Below are positions 21,646 through 31,490 of a stretch of DNA of 64,000 nucleotides, piece by piece. Numbering within the stretch: position 1 is the stretch's first letter; each line of letters starts with the position of its first letter. Under the pieces are notes generated by a model that was not told where the DNA came from, searched no databases, and saw only the letters and a program-made list of their open reading frames with translations. Made by a program: the position numbers and the translations under genes. The DNA is from Bacteroides congonensis (GTDB lineage Bacteria; Bacteroidota; Bacteroidia; Bacteroidales; Bacteroidaceae), in contig NZ_FQXY01000007.1 in the NCBI RefSeq assembly GCF_900130125.1, positions 412,645 through 476,644 of the forward strand, in the 5' to 3' direction.

Positions 21646-22980
21646 TCATTCAATCGCTTTGATAAAATTGGTCAAGCTAGAATCCCAAGTAGATTTATAT
21701 GTTTCTACTTTATCTGTAGGTACAAAAATAGATTCTAATGCAGTACAGCCCACAAACCAAGTAGCAGAGTTTGTTGCTGGTATAGTACTTGACGTGTTAA
21801 TTGTCACACTTTTCAAAGCACTACAATTTTTAAATGCTGTTCCAAATATATTTGGATAGTTACCTTCCGGAAGAATAATGGTTTCTATAGATGTATTATA
21901 ATCCGTTTCAGGAACAGGAGTACTCATGTAAAATGCGTTAGCAGGGAAAGCGGTAGTAAGTAGCACACCTGACAAATCAATATTTACCACGCTTTTTGTT
22001 TCTTTCAAAGGTTTACAGATATTATCTCGAAGAGCACCGGTAGCAACAGTGGAAGGCGTTGTTACTTTTATACTAACTGCACCACTAGGTATTTCAATAG
22101 CCGTCCCTTTATACTCAATAGCAACCCATATATTTCCCGGATCTGCTGCCGCTTTGAAAGTAACAGTTTTCATCACTGTCTGGGTTTTTCCATCTGAAAT
22201 CAAGAAAGTAACTACCGTTTCCCCTATACTTGGATAAACCACCTTCAACGTGGAATTATTTACTTCTATAGTCCAATTTTCAGGAACTGCATCCAGCAAT
22301 TTTATAATATAGCCTTCAGGAAGATTCAATTCATATATTTGTTCTCCAGCTGTCCCCTTGCTATATCCGTCTAACAAAAGAGTATTCAGATTCAGATACT
22401 TAGGTAGCTCAATGGTTGTACCTCCATCTAATGTAACAGTTACCACATTACCTGATTCAGCAACTCCCGTTACAGGGTGGGTAATAGGCCCGGGAACCGT
22501 CACTGGATTATCGCCAATAGTCAGTTTTGTAGAACCGTCTGCATTTACTTCCACCTTAATATCATCTCCACCATTCACATATACAGTCTTGCCATCAACT
22601 TTCAAAGCTTCACCGTCTAAAGTCCAATACCATTTACCGGTACCGTCTTCCTCTGCCACACCAATGACATTTTCACCAGTGCCGCTTACTTCTTTATCAT
22701 CATTATAGTATAATGTAATAGGGGCTGCATGAAGGAAAGATATTTTATATCCTTCTTTTCCATCTTTTGTTACTTTGTCTACATCTGTTATATAGTCCGT
22801 AGCAGTCAGTATCCCCTGCAAAGAGTTCAATTGTTCAACCACAGTTTTCTGCCATTTCTCCAAAGCAGAGATTCTTTCTTCCTGCCCGTTGACTGCATCC
22901 CACAATTCTCCATCATCATAATTACAACTACCCATTAAAGTTGCTGCAAATACTGCACATAAAATCGTCTTGATCTTCAT
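21646..22980 (-). CDS. DUF4988 surface lipoprotein with BspA-like leucine-rich C-terminus
   Basis: The 444-residue protein has a lipobox (MGSC, Cys19). An N-terminal DUF4988-type segment follows: a short coiled coil LWDAVNGQEERISALEKW, then DYITDVDKVTKDGKEGYKISF. Beta-rich repeats come next, including a TVTLDGGTTIELPKYL segment. The C-terminal part (about 330-440) has BspA-type repeats (FPANAFYMSTPVPE..., SIETIILPEGNY, FKNCSALKSVTI, FVGCTALESIFVP). It is fourth in the SusC operon. No catalytic motif is seen. By position and domain type I infer a surface glycan-binding protein that helps hold the substrate. Confidence 0.75.
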   Translation of the reverse strand: MKIKTILCAVFAATLMGSCNYDDGELWDAVNGQEERISALEKWQKTVVEQLNSLQGILTATDYITDVDKVTKDGKEGYKISFLHAAPITLYYNDDKEVSGTGENVIGVAEEDGTGKWYWTLDGEALKVDGKTVYVNGGDDIKVEVNADGSTKLTIGDNPVTVPGPITHPVTGVAESGNVVTVTLDGGTTIELPKYLNLNTLLLDGYSKGTAGEQIYELNLPEGYIIKLLDAVPENWTIEVNNSTLKVVYPSIGETVVTFLISDGKTQTVMKTVTFKAAADPGNIWVAIEYKGTAIEIPSGAVSIKVTTPSTVATGALRDNICKPLKETKSVVNIDLSGVLLTTAFPANAFYMSTPVPETDYNTSIETIILPEGNYPNIFGTAFKNCSALKSVTINTSSTIPATNSATWFVGCTALESIFVPTDKVETYKSTWDSSLTNFIKAIE

Positions 22981-23018
22981 ATTATTATTTTATTTAAAAA
23001 GGTTTATTATTCTGTTTA

Positions 23019-24947
23019 TTAATAAAGAATGACATCATCTCTCCATGGCATACCATGATCCGTATAGGTATCATCAACATAGAAGCGTACCCAGTCTATC
23101 TCCATACGAGGAATCAATGCATCAGGATTGTTTTTGAGCATTCTTCTAGCTGTCAAATAACTCATTTCCATAGATGGATAATCTGGTTTAGCTTTATGTA
23201 AAAACATCATAGTTAAAATGTAATACAATCCTTCGCTATTCACTTGATCTGTAAAAGGCCAACGCGCCCCCTGACGTTCCGCGTCTGCTTGAGTGAGTTC
23301 AATGGTTTGTTTCCCATTCACTCCCATACGAACCGTCTGGTTATCTACCCATTCCACCCAATAAATATGGAATTCGCCAATAGTTCCGGCTATGTCTGTG
23401 ACAGCAACAGTGGGTGATATTTTGCTCTTTCCAGTATTCGGAGTAATATCTCCTAAATGGAAAGTTTGTTCAACACTTGTTCTGTAACTCATAGTAGGAT
23501 GTTTCGTATTATTCTCCATTACGTCAATTTCTCCAAAATCCGGCCATCCATTCCACTGTGCATTGCCACCAACTTGTTCATTACCTTGCAACCAGATTCC
23601 AGGCAGCATGCCACTATTGAGAGCCCCCCTTATACGAGCACGTGTTTCGATACGCATCCCCGGATAAATACGGACATTAGCCGCAGGCCATGTAGGACTA
23701 TTAGGATTTCCTCTCTGAAATTTACAAGAATAAAAAGCGGAGGTTCCAAATTCGAAAGTATTGCCTGTATTTGATGATTTTGCTTTATCTTTAAGCGAAA
23801 TCATACGTAAATAACCTTCATCAGTCACCCAAGAGAATTTAACATTATCTACAGCACCTTGAGTTTCCACTGCTCCCGTGTTTTGGTCGGCAAGTCCAAC
23901 CGGATGCTCCTCACTGGTATACTCTCCATCATTACTTGCTTTTGACATTACACATCCTGAAATCTTATGAAACTCGTATGCACGGAAGAATTTCCATTTG
24001 CCCTTCGGGAGCACATTACCATTATTAGGATGAGGATCTCCTTCTTTCATTACCGTATAATTAGTTTGCCCCCAACTTTTCAAAGCAGCTTCATTCTTTT
24101 CTGAAACAAATAATAAATCTGCATCTTCATATAACCAACGTTCATCTCTCACCTCTGTATCCATACTCTTATGAACATCAATCTTCTTTATTATTAATTG
24201 TTTCTCATTCAGCGGATAACGAGTTGCTACAGGAATTGTAGAAAGATTCAAAGTGAGTTCTTCATCTTCTTTGGTATTTTCATCTTTCTTCATAATAACA
24301 GGAGCACTTTCCACCGAACTTTTTCCAGCTGGAATGACCAACTCTGACGGTAGGTTTACATAACGTTCTTCCTCACCTTCTTTCGGTTCAATAGTTATTG
24401 TAAGTTCATCCAACAATTTAGAGTTAACAGAAGCCACCAATATAAATGACTGACCTTCCTTCACAGTCTTGTCCGCATTGTTTTTTATGCTGACTTTTGA
24501 ATAATGAAAATCACTAACTGTAACGACCTGTAAAGCGCCCGCCATCCTATATCCGCGTGCAAAGGCTGATAACTCAACATTATGCTCTCTATTTATGCCT
24601 GTTTGCTTTACTGGAACATGAACAGTTTTAGAAATCTCCCCCTTATTCAATGTCACCGTAGCAGGAAAATCATCAAAGAGTAGCTGATCTACCGCACCTC
24701 TATCCGTCTTAGCGCTTAGTCTGATATTCAAATCCTCATTCATCGCTTTCTTTCCTTCTTCCGTACCCGTCACGTCAAAAGTGATTTCCATCACTTCTCC
24801 CATCACTAAGTCTTTACTATTCAGTGACATTTTCAATGGAACAGGTTCAGCTAACGGAGCTATAGGTTCATCATCTCTACATCCCGACAGACCCACGACA
24901 ACTAGCAGCAATGTCCATAAATATGCCATTCTTAAAATCTTTTTCAT
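23019..24947 (-). CDS. GH16 lipoprotein, probable endo-acting O-glycanase
   Basis: The 642-residue protein has a lipobox with Cys23 (LSGC). Two Ig/cadherin-like beta domains (about 35-260) are followed by a GH16 catalytic domain (about 300-640) with the signature GEIDVMEN: Glu473 (nucleophile), Asp475 and Glu478 (acid/base). The substrate groove segments RIRGALNSGMLPGIWLQGNE and YHIYWVEW-type strands are recognisable. GH16 enzymes with this setting in Bacteroides include surface endo-O-glycanases that cut poly-LacNAc in mucin O-glycans. The neighbouring sulfatase, GH20, GH2 and GH29 genes support that substrate over plant or algal glucans and agars. It would work at the cell surface and feed SusC/SusD. 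Substrate is inferred. Confidence 0.88.
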   Translation of the reverse strand: MKKILRMAYLWTLLLVVVGLSGCRDDEPIAPLAEPVPLKMSLNSKDLVMGEVMEITFDVTGTEEGKKAMNEDLNIRLSAKTDRGAVDQLLFDDFPATVTLNKGEISKTVHVPVKQTGINREHNVELSAFARGYRMAGALQVVTVSDFHYSKVSIKNNADKTVKEGQSFILVASVNSKLLDELTITIEPKEGEEERYVNLPSELVIPAGKSSVESAPVIMKKDENTKEDEELTLNLSTIPVATRYPLNEKQLIIKKIDVHKSMDTEVRDERWLYEDADLLFVSEKNEAALKSWGQTNYTVMKEGDPHPNNGNVLPKGKWKFFRAYEFHKISGCVMSKASNDGEYTSEEHPVGLADQNTGAVETQGAVDNVKFSWVTDEGYLRMISLKDKAKSSNTGNTFEFGTSAFYSCKFQRGNPNSPTWPAANVRIYPGMRIETRARIRGALNSGMLPGIWLQGNEQVGGNAQWNGWPDFGEIDVMENNTKHPTMSYRTSVEQTFHLGDITPNTGKSKISPTVAVTDIAGTIGEFHIYWVEWVDNQTVRMGVNGKQTIELTQADAERQGARWPFTDQVNSEGLYYILTMMFLHKAKPDYPSMEMSYLTARRMLKNNPDALIPRMEIDWVRFYVDDTYTDHGMPWRDDVILY

Positions 24948-24977
24948 ATGCTATATCTTTTATTATAGAATCATTAA

Positions 24978-26792
24978 TCATTCCCAGCCCGGATTCTGTT
25001 TCATCTGCTTGTTCAGCTTCAGTTCACTAGGCGGAATAGGCAATAAATAATCTCTCCCAGGATTGAATTGATAGCCACCGGGTAATAATTCCTGCAAAGG
25101 ATCCATCCATCCGTCACCATCTACCAATACCGTAGACAATGCTTCGTACTTATCTTCTGTAAACGATTTGTACAGAATACCATCTTCGCCCAAATAAGCT
25201 CCTCTACCACGTTTGCCAACTACAACCTTGGCACCTGCCCAACGCATCAGGTCGTCCAGACGGTATCCCTGCAAAGCAAGCTCCACGCGGCGTTCACGAC
25301 GGATTTCCTGCATGAGCGGTGTCAATTCATAACCATAATCGGTGAAGTTAACATCTTTAGAAGGGGCTACATAATCTACTCCCGCACGCTTACGCAAAGG
25401 CTTTATGGTCTTCTCCAATACTTTATCATCGCATTTGCCAAGCTCTGCAGCAGCCTCGGCATAGCACAACAATGCATCAGCATAACGCATCATCACAAGT
25501 CCTGTCTCACAATCGCCGGAAACATAAGTAGTATCCACTCCCAAACGGATATGATAGCCGGTCACATTTTTAGCATTACCATCACCTGTCAAGAAAGGAG
25601 ATGTGATTTTTTCCGTACTCGTTGCAGCATCCTGTACATTCATCGGATGAGAGCCTTTGGCAGTAGACTTGAATTTATATCCGGTACTCATAATCGTTTC
25701 AGTAAGACGTAAGTCTCTGCCGGCGAATGTTTCATTGAAGTCTTTAAACTTCTCATCTTTAGGATCGATAAAACTACCGTCTCTATTCAAATAGGTATTC
25801 ACCAAGTCTCCGGATACACCGGCTGGACCATCCTGGTCTACAACTCCTCCACCTAATAAACCGGTCAAAGCATGGAATACACCATCAACGATAGAGTATT
25901 TTCTCCAAAGCAATACCTCAGGAGTATTGGAATAATCATTTTGATTGAACAAATGACCATAAGCATCGCCCGGGTTGACTGCGTTTTTATCCGTCTCGTC
26001 GGTATTCAGTTGTATGCCTTCAGCAAAAAGCAAGTCTCCCCATTTCATCACTTCACCAAAGAAGTAATCTGATTGATAGGTAGCTGCCGCAAATTCATCA
26101 TTCTTGTGATATTTCTCCCATGAGCCTTCATAGAGCGCCACTTGCATGGCAAGTAACATCGCAGCTTCTCTGCAAATGCGCAAGCCACTGTATTTGGTTC
26201 TTTTATAAAGAAGCTCCTTAGCAGTATTCAAATCTTCCAAGATAAATTTAGCAACCTCTCCACGGTCCTTCTGCGGAATCTGCAAACCGGCAATAGTAGC
26301 CTGATTGTCCCAGTAAGCATCCATAATAGGAATACTGCCAAACTTTTTCAACTGTACGAAATGCCAATAAGCTCTCAAGAAGTATGCTTCTCCTTTCAAA
26401 GACTTCACTTCATCTGTTTCCTGCGATGCCGGTACTTGATAATAGTGAAAGAAATAATTCACATTACGCAGATTCTTATAACCTGTCTCCCATGCCTCAT
26501 TACTGGAAAACAATGTTTCCTCACCATTCAAACGCTTGTCGTAAATCTCGGAAAGAATATTATCACTATTCTTTTCTTCTCCACGCACTCCCATTCCGAA
26601 CTTTGCCAATGATGGAAGTGCCGTATAAAGACCATTGATATAACTGCGTACTTGCGTTTCGCCTGACAAGAACGTTTCATTATTGGGCACGGTTATCGGT
26701 TCACGGTCCAGAAAATCAGAACAGGAAGAAAACAACGTTCCGATACCCGCTATCAATACGATGTATAAATAAGATATTTTCATATTTCTCAT
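24978..26792 (-). CDS. SusD/RagB outer-membrane glycan-binding lipoprotein
   Basis: The 604-residue protein has a lipobox with Cys24 (LFSSC) and the SusD pattern: SDFLDREPITVPNNETFLS near the N-terminus, helical TPR-like segments (EAYFLRAYWHFVQLKKFGSIPI), and a C-terminal VELALQGYRLDDLMRWAGAK and DYLLPIPPSEL. SusD proteins cap the SusC barrel and capture oligosaccharide. It starts 8 bp after the SusC stop. The first ATG (26792) and another three codons later (26783) are both possible starts. Confidence 0.93.
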   Translation of the reverse strand: MRNMKISYLYIVLIAGIGTLFSSCSDFLDREPITVPNNETFLSGETQVRSYINGLYTALPSLAKFGMGVRGEEKNSDNILSEIYDKRLNGEETLFSSNEAWETGYKNLRNVNYFFHYYQVPASQETDEVKSLKGEAYFLRAYWHFVQLKKFGSIPIMDAYWDNQATIAGLQIPQKDRGEVAKFILEDLNTAKELLYKRTKYSGLRICREAAMLLAMQVALYEGSWEKYHKNDEFAAATYQSDYFFGEVMKWGDLLFAEGIQLNTDETDKNAVNPGDAYGHLFNQNDYSNTPEVLLWRKYSIVDGVFHALTGLLGGGVVDQDGPAGVSGDLVNTYLNRDGSFIDPKDEKFKDFNETFAGRDLRLTETIMSTGYKFKSTAKGSHPMNVQDAATSTEKITSPFLTGDGNAKNVTGYHIRLGVDTTYVSGDCETGLVMMRYADALLCYAEAAAELGKCDDKVLEKTIKPLRKRAGVDYVAPSKDVNFTDYGYELTPLMQEIRRERRVELALQGYRLDDLMRWAGAKVVVGKRGRGAYLGEDGILYKSFTEDKYEALSTVLVDGDGWMDPLQELLPGGYQFNPGRDYLLPIPPSELKLNKQMKQNPGWE

Positions 26793-26800
26793 ACTATTAA

Positions 26801-29800
26801 TTAAAAGGTAAAATCAAGACCAAATACAAAGTTTCTGTTCATCGGGTATACTTTACCGTTACCATTTTCGTTGGAAGCGGAAGTAAGGCCCGGAGCTGTC
26901 GCATTACTACCACCTGCCCATGTATTTACCTGATTCAGCGTTTCAGGGTCAAATGATTTTGGCAGTTTACTGATAGTAAACAAGTTGTCGCAAGTGAAAT
27001 ATACCCGCAGATTTTCGAGTTTGATCGCTTTCAACAGTTTCTTATCAAATGTATAAGACACCATCAAGTTCTTCATTCGCATATAAGCCGCGTTGACCAG
27101 ATAGCGGGATGTATTATAACCGATATTGGTATTATAATCTATAGTTTTGGGGTCTGTAAGACGTGGCAGGTAAGCATTCGGATTTTGCGGACTGAAGTAA
27201 TCAAGATGCTCTTTGAAGAAGTTCTTTCCGCCAAAGAGATAGGTACTCCCCGACAACACAAAATCACGTTTAGCAACTCCCTGCAACAAAGTAGAGACAG
27301 AGAAACCTTTATAACCTACATTCAGATTAATACCGAATGAATATTTCGGAGTAGCATTACCGATTATCTTCAGGTCGCCATGATCGTTCAGCGTACCTTT
27401 GCCCGGATCTACCTTACCATCCCGATTCGTATCAAGGAATTTCAGGTCACCCACTTGCCAAAGGTTATCACTCTTAAAGAATGACAGGTCTTTGCTGTTC
27501 AGATAAGCATCTATTTCCTGGTTGGTCATAAACAAATCATTTGCTTCAAATCCCCAGATTTCACCAATATCCATACCTTCATAGTAACCTTTGTTACGTT
27601 CCAAACCTGTATGGTTATTGTATATAATGCCTTCCGGATTATTGTATTTAGTGACAACTGCTTTATAGTTAAACAGATTGAAACCGACTCCGTAGCTAAA
27701 GCCACATTTCAATTTGTCTTGCCAATTGATAGAAAACTCCCAACCACGGTTACGAAGAGTTGCATTATTGATTTTCGCCCGGTCGTCCGGTGAGATACCG
27801 CTAATTGCAGGAATAGCTTCAGCCGGGCCAATCATGTCTTTTGTTGTACGCTGATAAATATCAAATGTGACAGACAAACGATTATCCAGCAACATAAGGT
27901 CTAATCCCAAGTTGGCATTATCCACTTTTTCCCATGTAATATATGGGCTGACCATTTTAGGAGTCAAAGCTATAGTTCCTTTATTGATTCCATCGCCTGA
28001 TCCGGGTAGCAACCATGCGTTCACGTTATTGGGATCGAGATTCATCACTCCCAGATAATCATACAATCCGGCTCCATTCTGATTGCCCAAACGTCCGTAA
28101 GACACGCGCACCTTCAATTGTGAAACAGGTAAACTTAACTTCGTAAAATAATCTGTACGAGCTATATCATAACCGGCAGAGAAAGAGGGGAAGAACCCCC
28201 AACGATGCCCGGGAGCAAAACGAGACGAACCGTCATAACGACCACTGAACTCCAGGAAGTAAACGTTCTTATAATTCCAGTTCATACGGGCATAGAATCC
28301 CATGGTAGCCCAATGTGTACGAGCTTCACCGGAATATAGCGTTCCGCTGGCATTATCAAATGAATAGATATCATTGCTCAGCATACCATCCTTGTACATA
28401 AATTCACTGGAATTTTCTTGTAATTCCATCTGGTAACCAGCCAATACTTTGAAGAAGTGGTCTCCCCACTGATTGGTGTAAGCGGTAGATACACTGGGAG
28501 ACAAATAGTAATTGAAAGCACTACCTCTCGTCAATGAACCTAAACGCGTGTTTTGCCATCTCATACCAGGATACTGATAGCCCTGACGGTTTCCTGCCAC
28601 TTCAATGACCTGTCCGTTGGGCTGCATATAATTGGCTTTTCCTAATTTAAAGCTATTATTTTCAACATCCAAACGAGCCTTCATTTCTCCCATGATATCC
28701 CATCCTTGCAGAGGGGTAATAATAGCGGAGAAAGACATTGCATCCGAAACACGATTCTGATTGTAATTGGATTGCTTCAAATACAATTGTTCATTCCAGG
28801 TTGGAGTCGCAAGAGTGGGGTCTTCCACCGGAAGCTGAGTGACACGGGTTGGAGCCGTATTGGCTATCGTCCCATAAAAGATGGTCTGGTTGGCCATCGG
28901 ACGATTAATGATATTCAATGTTACATTATTATTGAAATTAAATTTCAACCAGTCAGTTGCTGTAACAGAGAATTTTGTGTTGACGTTATATTTCTTCAAG
29001 TCATCCTGCACCTTATCCATCAAACCCTCTTGATAGGTATAGCCCAATCCCACATAATAGGTAGCTTTTTCCGAACCGCCTTGTATGCTTACATTGTGTG
29101 AATGACGAAGAGCACGATCTTTAAAATAGAAATCAAACCAGTCTGTATTAGCGTATTGTACGTTATCGGCAGCTGCCCATCCGTCACCGGCCTGGTTGAC
29201 ACCAATTCCCGGAAATTCAGCTGAATAAGGATTACTCATAAATCCCCGGATTTTTTCAATAGTAGAGTTTGCAATCTGTGGAGAACGGCCCATATTCACA
29301 TCACGTTGATTACAGTAGTTCGCATATTCCAATGAGTTCATCATTTGCGGCATATTAATAGGAGAGCTAAATCCGACAGTTCCACGATAGGTAACGCGCG
29401 TTTTCTCTTTTTTACCACTTTTAGTAGTTACCAATACTACACCATAAGCGGCACGAGCACCATAAACTGCCGAAGCCGAAGCATCTTTCAAGACACTGAT
29501 ACTTTCAATATCAGCAGGATTTACATTCTGCATGCTTTGCTCTACACCATCTACCAATACATAAGGTTCACCACCATTGATAGAGCCCACACCACGAATG
29601 TTAAACTTGATTTCCGCACCCGTTTCACCACCGACACCGTCTGCTGCCGCATCCGATGCGAAGTTCAAACCTGCCACGTTACCTTGCAACGCACTAGTCA
29701 CGTCAGTTACCGGACGATTAACAATTGCATCTGATTTCACAGTAGCCACGGCAGCCGTAATAGTGTTACGTTTCTGTTTGTCCATACCTACTACAACGAC

Positions 29801-30133
29801 CTCATCAAGAACTTTGGTATCTTCTTTCATTACGAAACGATTACCGTCGAGTTTGGTCACTTTTACCGTCAAAGGAGAAAAACCAACATAAGAAATAGTT
29901 AAGATATCACCGACTTTTCCTTTGACAGAAAAATTTCCATCAATATCAGTCAGAGTACCTTCCTGTGTTCCTTTAACCATGACTGTGCCACCGATAATGG
30001 TTTCCCCCTTATCGTCTACCACTTGTCCCTTAATCATCTGTTGCTGTGCAAATGCTCCTGAAGGAAATAACAAGAGGAGCAGCAGAAGAACAACAAAGCA
30101 GCTTTGTTTTTTCATAAGCTTCTTTTCTTTCAT
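26801..30133 (-). CDS. SusC/RagA TonB-dependent outer-membrane transporter
   Basis: The 1110-residue protein has a signal peptide (about 1-29), then a carboxypeptidase-regulatory-like domain (IKGQVVDDKGETIIGGTVMVKG..., about 34-115). A TonB-box region (VLDEVVVVGM) and plug (DVTSALQGNVAGLNFAS..., with YVLVDGVEQ and IESISVLKDASASAVYGARA) follow, then a 22-strand barrel ending in FVFGLDFTF. It imports oligosaccharides produced at the surface, energised by TonB. There is no STN domain, so it is not itself the input of an ECF sigma/anti-sigma relay, unlike the SusC at 47103-50696. It is the first gene of the locus, with a promoter box about 40 bp upstream. Confidence 0.95.
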   Translation of the reverse strand: MKEKKLMKKQSCFVVLLLLLLLFPSGAFAQQQMIKGQVVDDKGETIIGGTVMVKGTQEGTLTDIDGNFSVKGKVGDILTISYVGFSPLTVKVTKLDGNRFVMKEDTKVLDEVVVVGMDKQKRNTITAAVATVKSDAIVNRPVTDVTSALQGNVAGLNFASDAAADGVGGETGAEIKFNIRGVGSINGGEPYVLVDGVEQSMQNVNPADIESISVLKDASASAVYGARAAYGVVLVTTKSGKKEKTRVTYRGTVGFSSPINMPQMMNSLEYANYCNQRDVNMGRSPQIANSTIEKIRGFMSNPYSAEFPGIGVNQAGDGWAAADNVQYANTDWFDFYFKDRALRHSHNVSIQGGSEKATYYVGLGYTYQEGLMDKVQDDLKKYNVNTKFSVTATDWLKFNFNNNVTLNIINRPMANQTIFYGTIANTAPTRVTQLPVEDPTLATPTWNEQLYLKQSNYNQNRVSDAMSFSAIITPLQGWDIMGEMKARLDVENNSFKLGKANYMQPNGQVIEVAGNRQGYQYPGMRWQNTRLGSLTRGSAFNYYLSPSVSTAYTNQWGDHFFKVLAGYQMELQENSSEFMYKDGMLSNDIYSFDNASGTLYSGEARTHWATMGFYARMNWNYKNVYFLEFSGRYDGSSRFAPGHRWGFFPSFSAGYDIARTDYFTKLSLPVSQLKVRVSYGRLGNQNGAGLYDYLGVMNLDPNNVNAWLLPGSGDGINKGTIALTPKMVSPYITWEKVDNANLGLDLMLLDNRLSVTFDIYQRTTKDMIGPAEAIPAISGISPDDRAKINNATLRNRGWEFSINWQDKLKCGFSYGVGFNLFNYKAVVTKYNNPEGIIYNNHTGLERNKGYYEGMDIGEIWGFEANDLFMTNQEIDAYLNSKDLSFFKSDNLWQVGDLKFLDTNRDGKVDPGKGTLNDHGDLKIIGNATPKYSFGINLNVGYKGFSVSTLLQGVAKRDFVLSGSTYLFGGKNFFKEHLDYFSPQNPNAYLPRLTDPKTIDYNTNIGYNTSRYLVNAAYMRMKNLMVSYTFDKKLLKAIKLENLRVYFTCDNLFTISKLPKSFDPETLNQVNTWAGGSNATAPGLTSASNENGNGKVYPMNRNFVFGLDFTF

Positions 30134-30173
30134 AATATTACATTTAATAATAAAGATTTTATTTATTAGCTAA

Positions 30174-30181
30174 CAAAAATA
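30174..30181 (-). promoter_or_regulatory. -7 box (TATTTTTG) of the SusC operon
   Basis: Read on the minus strand it fits TAnnTTTG and lies about 41 bp before the SusC ATG. No convincing -33 box is visible, which would fit a regulated promoter. No repeat resembling a regulator site was found nearby. Confidence 0.4.
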
Positions 30182-30383
30182 AATCCCAAAACATTCTAAG
30201 TCTGAAAAGTATATCAGAGTTCTCGCTGAATAACTCTTTCGGTCACAAAATTAGGAATGGTATTAAAATAGAATGTTCCAGAATCACTAATTTATATCCA
30301 AATTTGTCTAAAATCGTCCATTTCATCGGCTAATACAAGGATAACAGACATCTTTGAACATCTTTCGAATCAAAAAAAGAAAA

Positions 30384-30411
30384 CGGGAATATTCGTTTCC
30401 GAATATTCCCG
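30384..30411 (-). terminator. Terminator of the truncated rpn gene
   Basis: A perfect 12-bp stem (CGGGAATATTCG / CGAATATTCCCG) with loop TTTC is followed on the minus strand by TTTTCTTTTTTT. It lies 45 bp after the stop at 30457. Confidence 0.85.
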
Positions 30412-30456
30412 CCTTCCATATTTATATTTTTCAAATATAATTGCTATAACAGCAAA

Positions 30457-31215
30457 TTAAATAGTTTCTATTTCTTCTATGGTTAATCCTGTAGATACAG
30501 CTATAACCTCAATAGAGATTCCGGCTTTTTTCAAATTACATGCAATTTCGAGCTGTTTCTTTTTCTCACCTTTCTCAAGCCCTTCTTTTATTCCTTCTTT
30601 TCTACCTTCTTTTATTCCTTCTCTTCTGCCTTCCTTCATTCCTTCCTTCATCCCTTCTTCAGCAGCTTTTCTACGCATCTCTTCATTTCTACGCCGCTCA
30701 TCCTCTTCCACAATCAGGTTGACCCTATACCGATCCAACGCCTTATCATAAGCGATGCGGTTTTCTTCCGAAAGATCGGCAACTGCTGCCAATCTCGCCA
30801 GATGTTCAAACACTTGTTCTTTCAAAGCATCCGGCATTCTGTTCCAATTGCTCATATTCTTCAGTGCATAAATTAATTTATCATATAATGTATGGCAGTC
30901 CGATAGATCCTTAGTAAAATAAGGAAATTGCAAATAAATTTGCCGGAGATGCGGATTAATAATTTTCCCTGTATCACGATCAGAAAGAACCGTATCCGTA
31001 CGGAACTTCGCCTCTAAATTTTCCTCTTTGAAATTCATTAGAAAGATTCCATATATAGTAGGTAATCTATACTGTTTCCCATACGCAACAAGTGGTTCTC
31101 TTGCAGTCATCGGATCTTCCGGAACAGGAACTTCTTTTGAGGAAGGCGATTCAATCTGCCGGCTCACTGCACGACAAACATAATAAAGCGTGCGATCCTT
31201 GACATATCTGGACAT
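30457..31215 (-). CDS. Rpn family protein lacking the N-terminal nuclease part
   Basis: The 252-residue protein matches the middle and C-terminal parts of the Rpn (recombination-promoting nuclease / transposase_31-like) family: DRTLYYVCRAVSRQIE, YGIFLMNFKEE, FRTDTVLSDRDTGK, LRQIYLQFPYFTK and LIYALKNMSNWNRMPDALKEQVFEHL. The usual N-terminal portion, with the PD-(D/E)XK nuclease start (DPxTDxGFKxLFG-type), is missing. Nothing upstream in frame replaces it. A TATCTTTG box lies about 20 bp before the ATG, so the shortened gene could still be expressed. Residues about 189-216 are seven tandem four-residue units of the kind xKEG. The tail (about 222-252) is a conserved GIxIExIAxxTGLxxEEIE-like motif. 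It is either a decaying remnant or a stand-alone C-terminal domain protein. Confidence 0.75.
   Translation of the reverse strand: MSRYVKDRTLYYVCRAVSRQIESPSSKEVPVPEDPMTAREPLVAYGKQYRLPTIYGIFLMNFKEENLEAKFRTDTVLSDRDTGKIINPHLRQIYLQFPYFTKDLSDCHTLYDKLIYALKNMSNWNRMPDALKEQVFEHLARLAAVADLSEENRIAYDKALDRYRVNLIVEEDERRRNEEMRRKAAEEGMKEGMKEGRREGIKEGRKEGIKEGLEKGEKKKQLEIACNLKKAGISIEVIAVSTGLTIEEIETI
30568..30651 (-). repeat. 12-bp-period coding repeat (xKEG units)
   Basis: Seven consecutive 12-bp units encode MKEG, MKEG, RREG, IKEG, RKEG, IKEG, LEKG. The plus strand shows the corresponding CCTTC-rich low-complexity run. Such units are common in Rpn-type proteins and probably vary in number by slippage. Confidence 0.75.
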
Positions 31216-31233
31216 GATATTCTATTTTTATAG

Positions 31234-31241
31234 CAAAGATA
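31234..31241 (-). promoter_or_regulatory. -7 box (TATCTTTG) before the truncated rpn gene
   Basis: A perfect match to the strong form of the -7 consensus on the minus strand lies 19 bp upstream of the ATG at 31215, leaving a very short leader. No -33 box was identified. Confidence 0.5.
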
Positions 31242-31490
31242 ACATATCCTATGGAATATAGTTCCATTCAAGCTATTCTTTTTCGACATTATAATTCTCA
31301 TTGCCGGATATATAAGATTTGCCGGATATGAAAAAATGTTCCATTTTTAAGATTATAGGAAAAATAAAATCGCTTGGCACAGAGCTTCCCGAACAAAAAC
31401 ACATCTTCAAATTACATATATATACAGATAACTAAGAGAATATTGCATCTATTCTCTAATAATATACATTCTTTCCGGTGAAATAAATTC

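Noticed and set aside
30568..30651. Possible CRISPR-like repeat
   Set aside because: The 12-bp units are contiguous, in frame, and encode xKEG repeats; there are no spacers.
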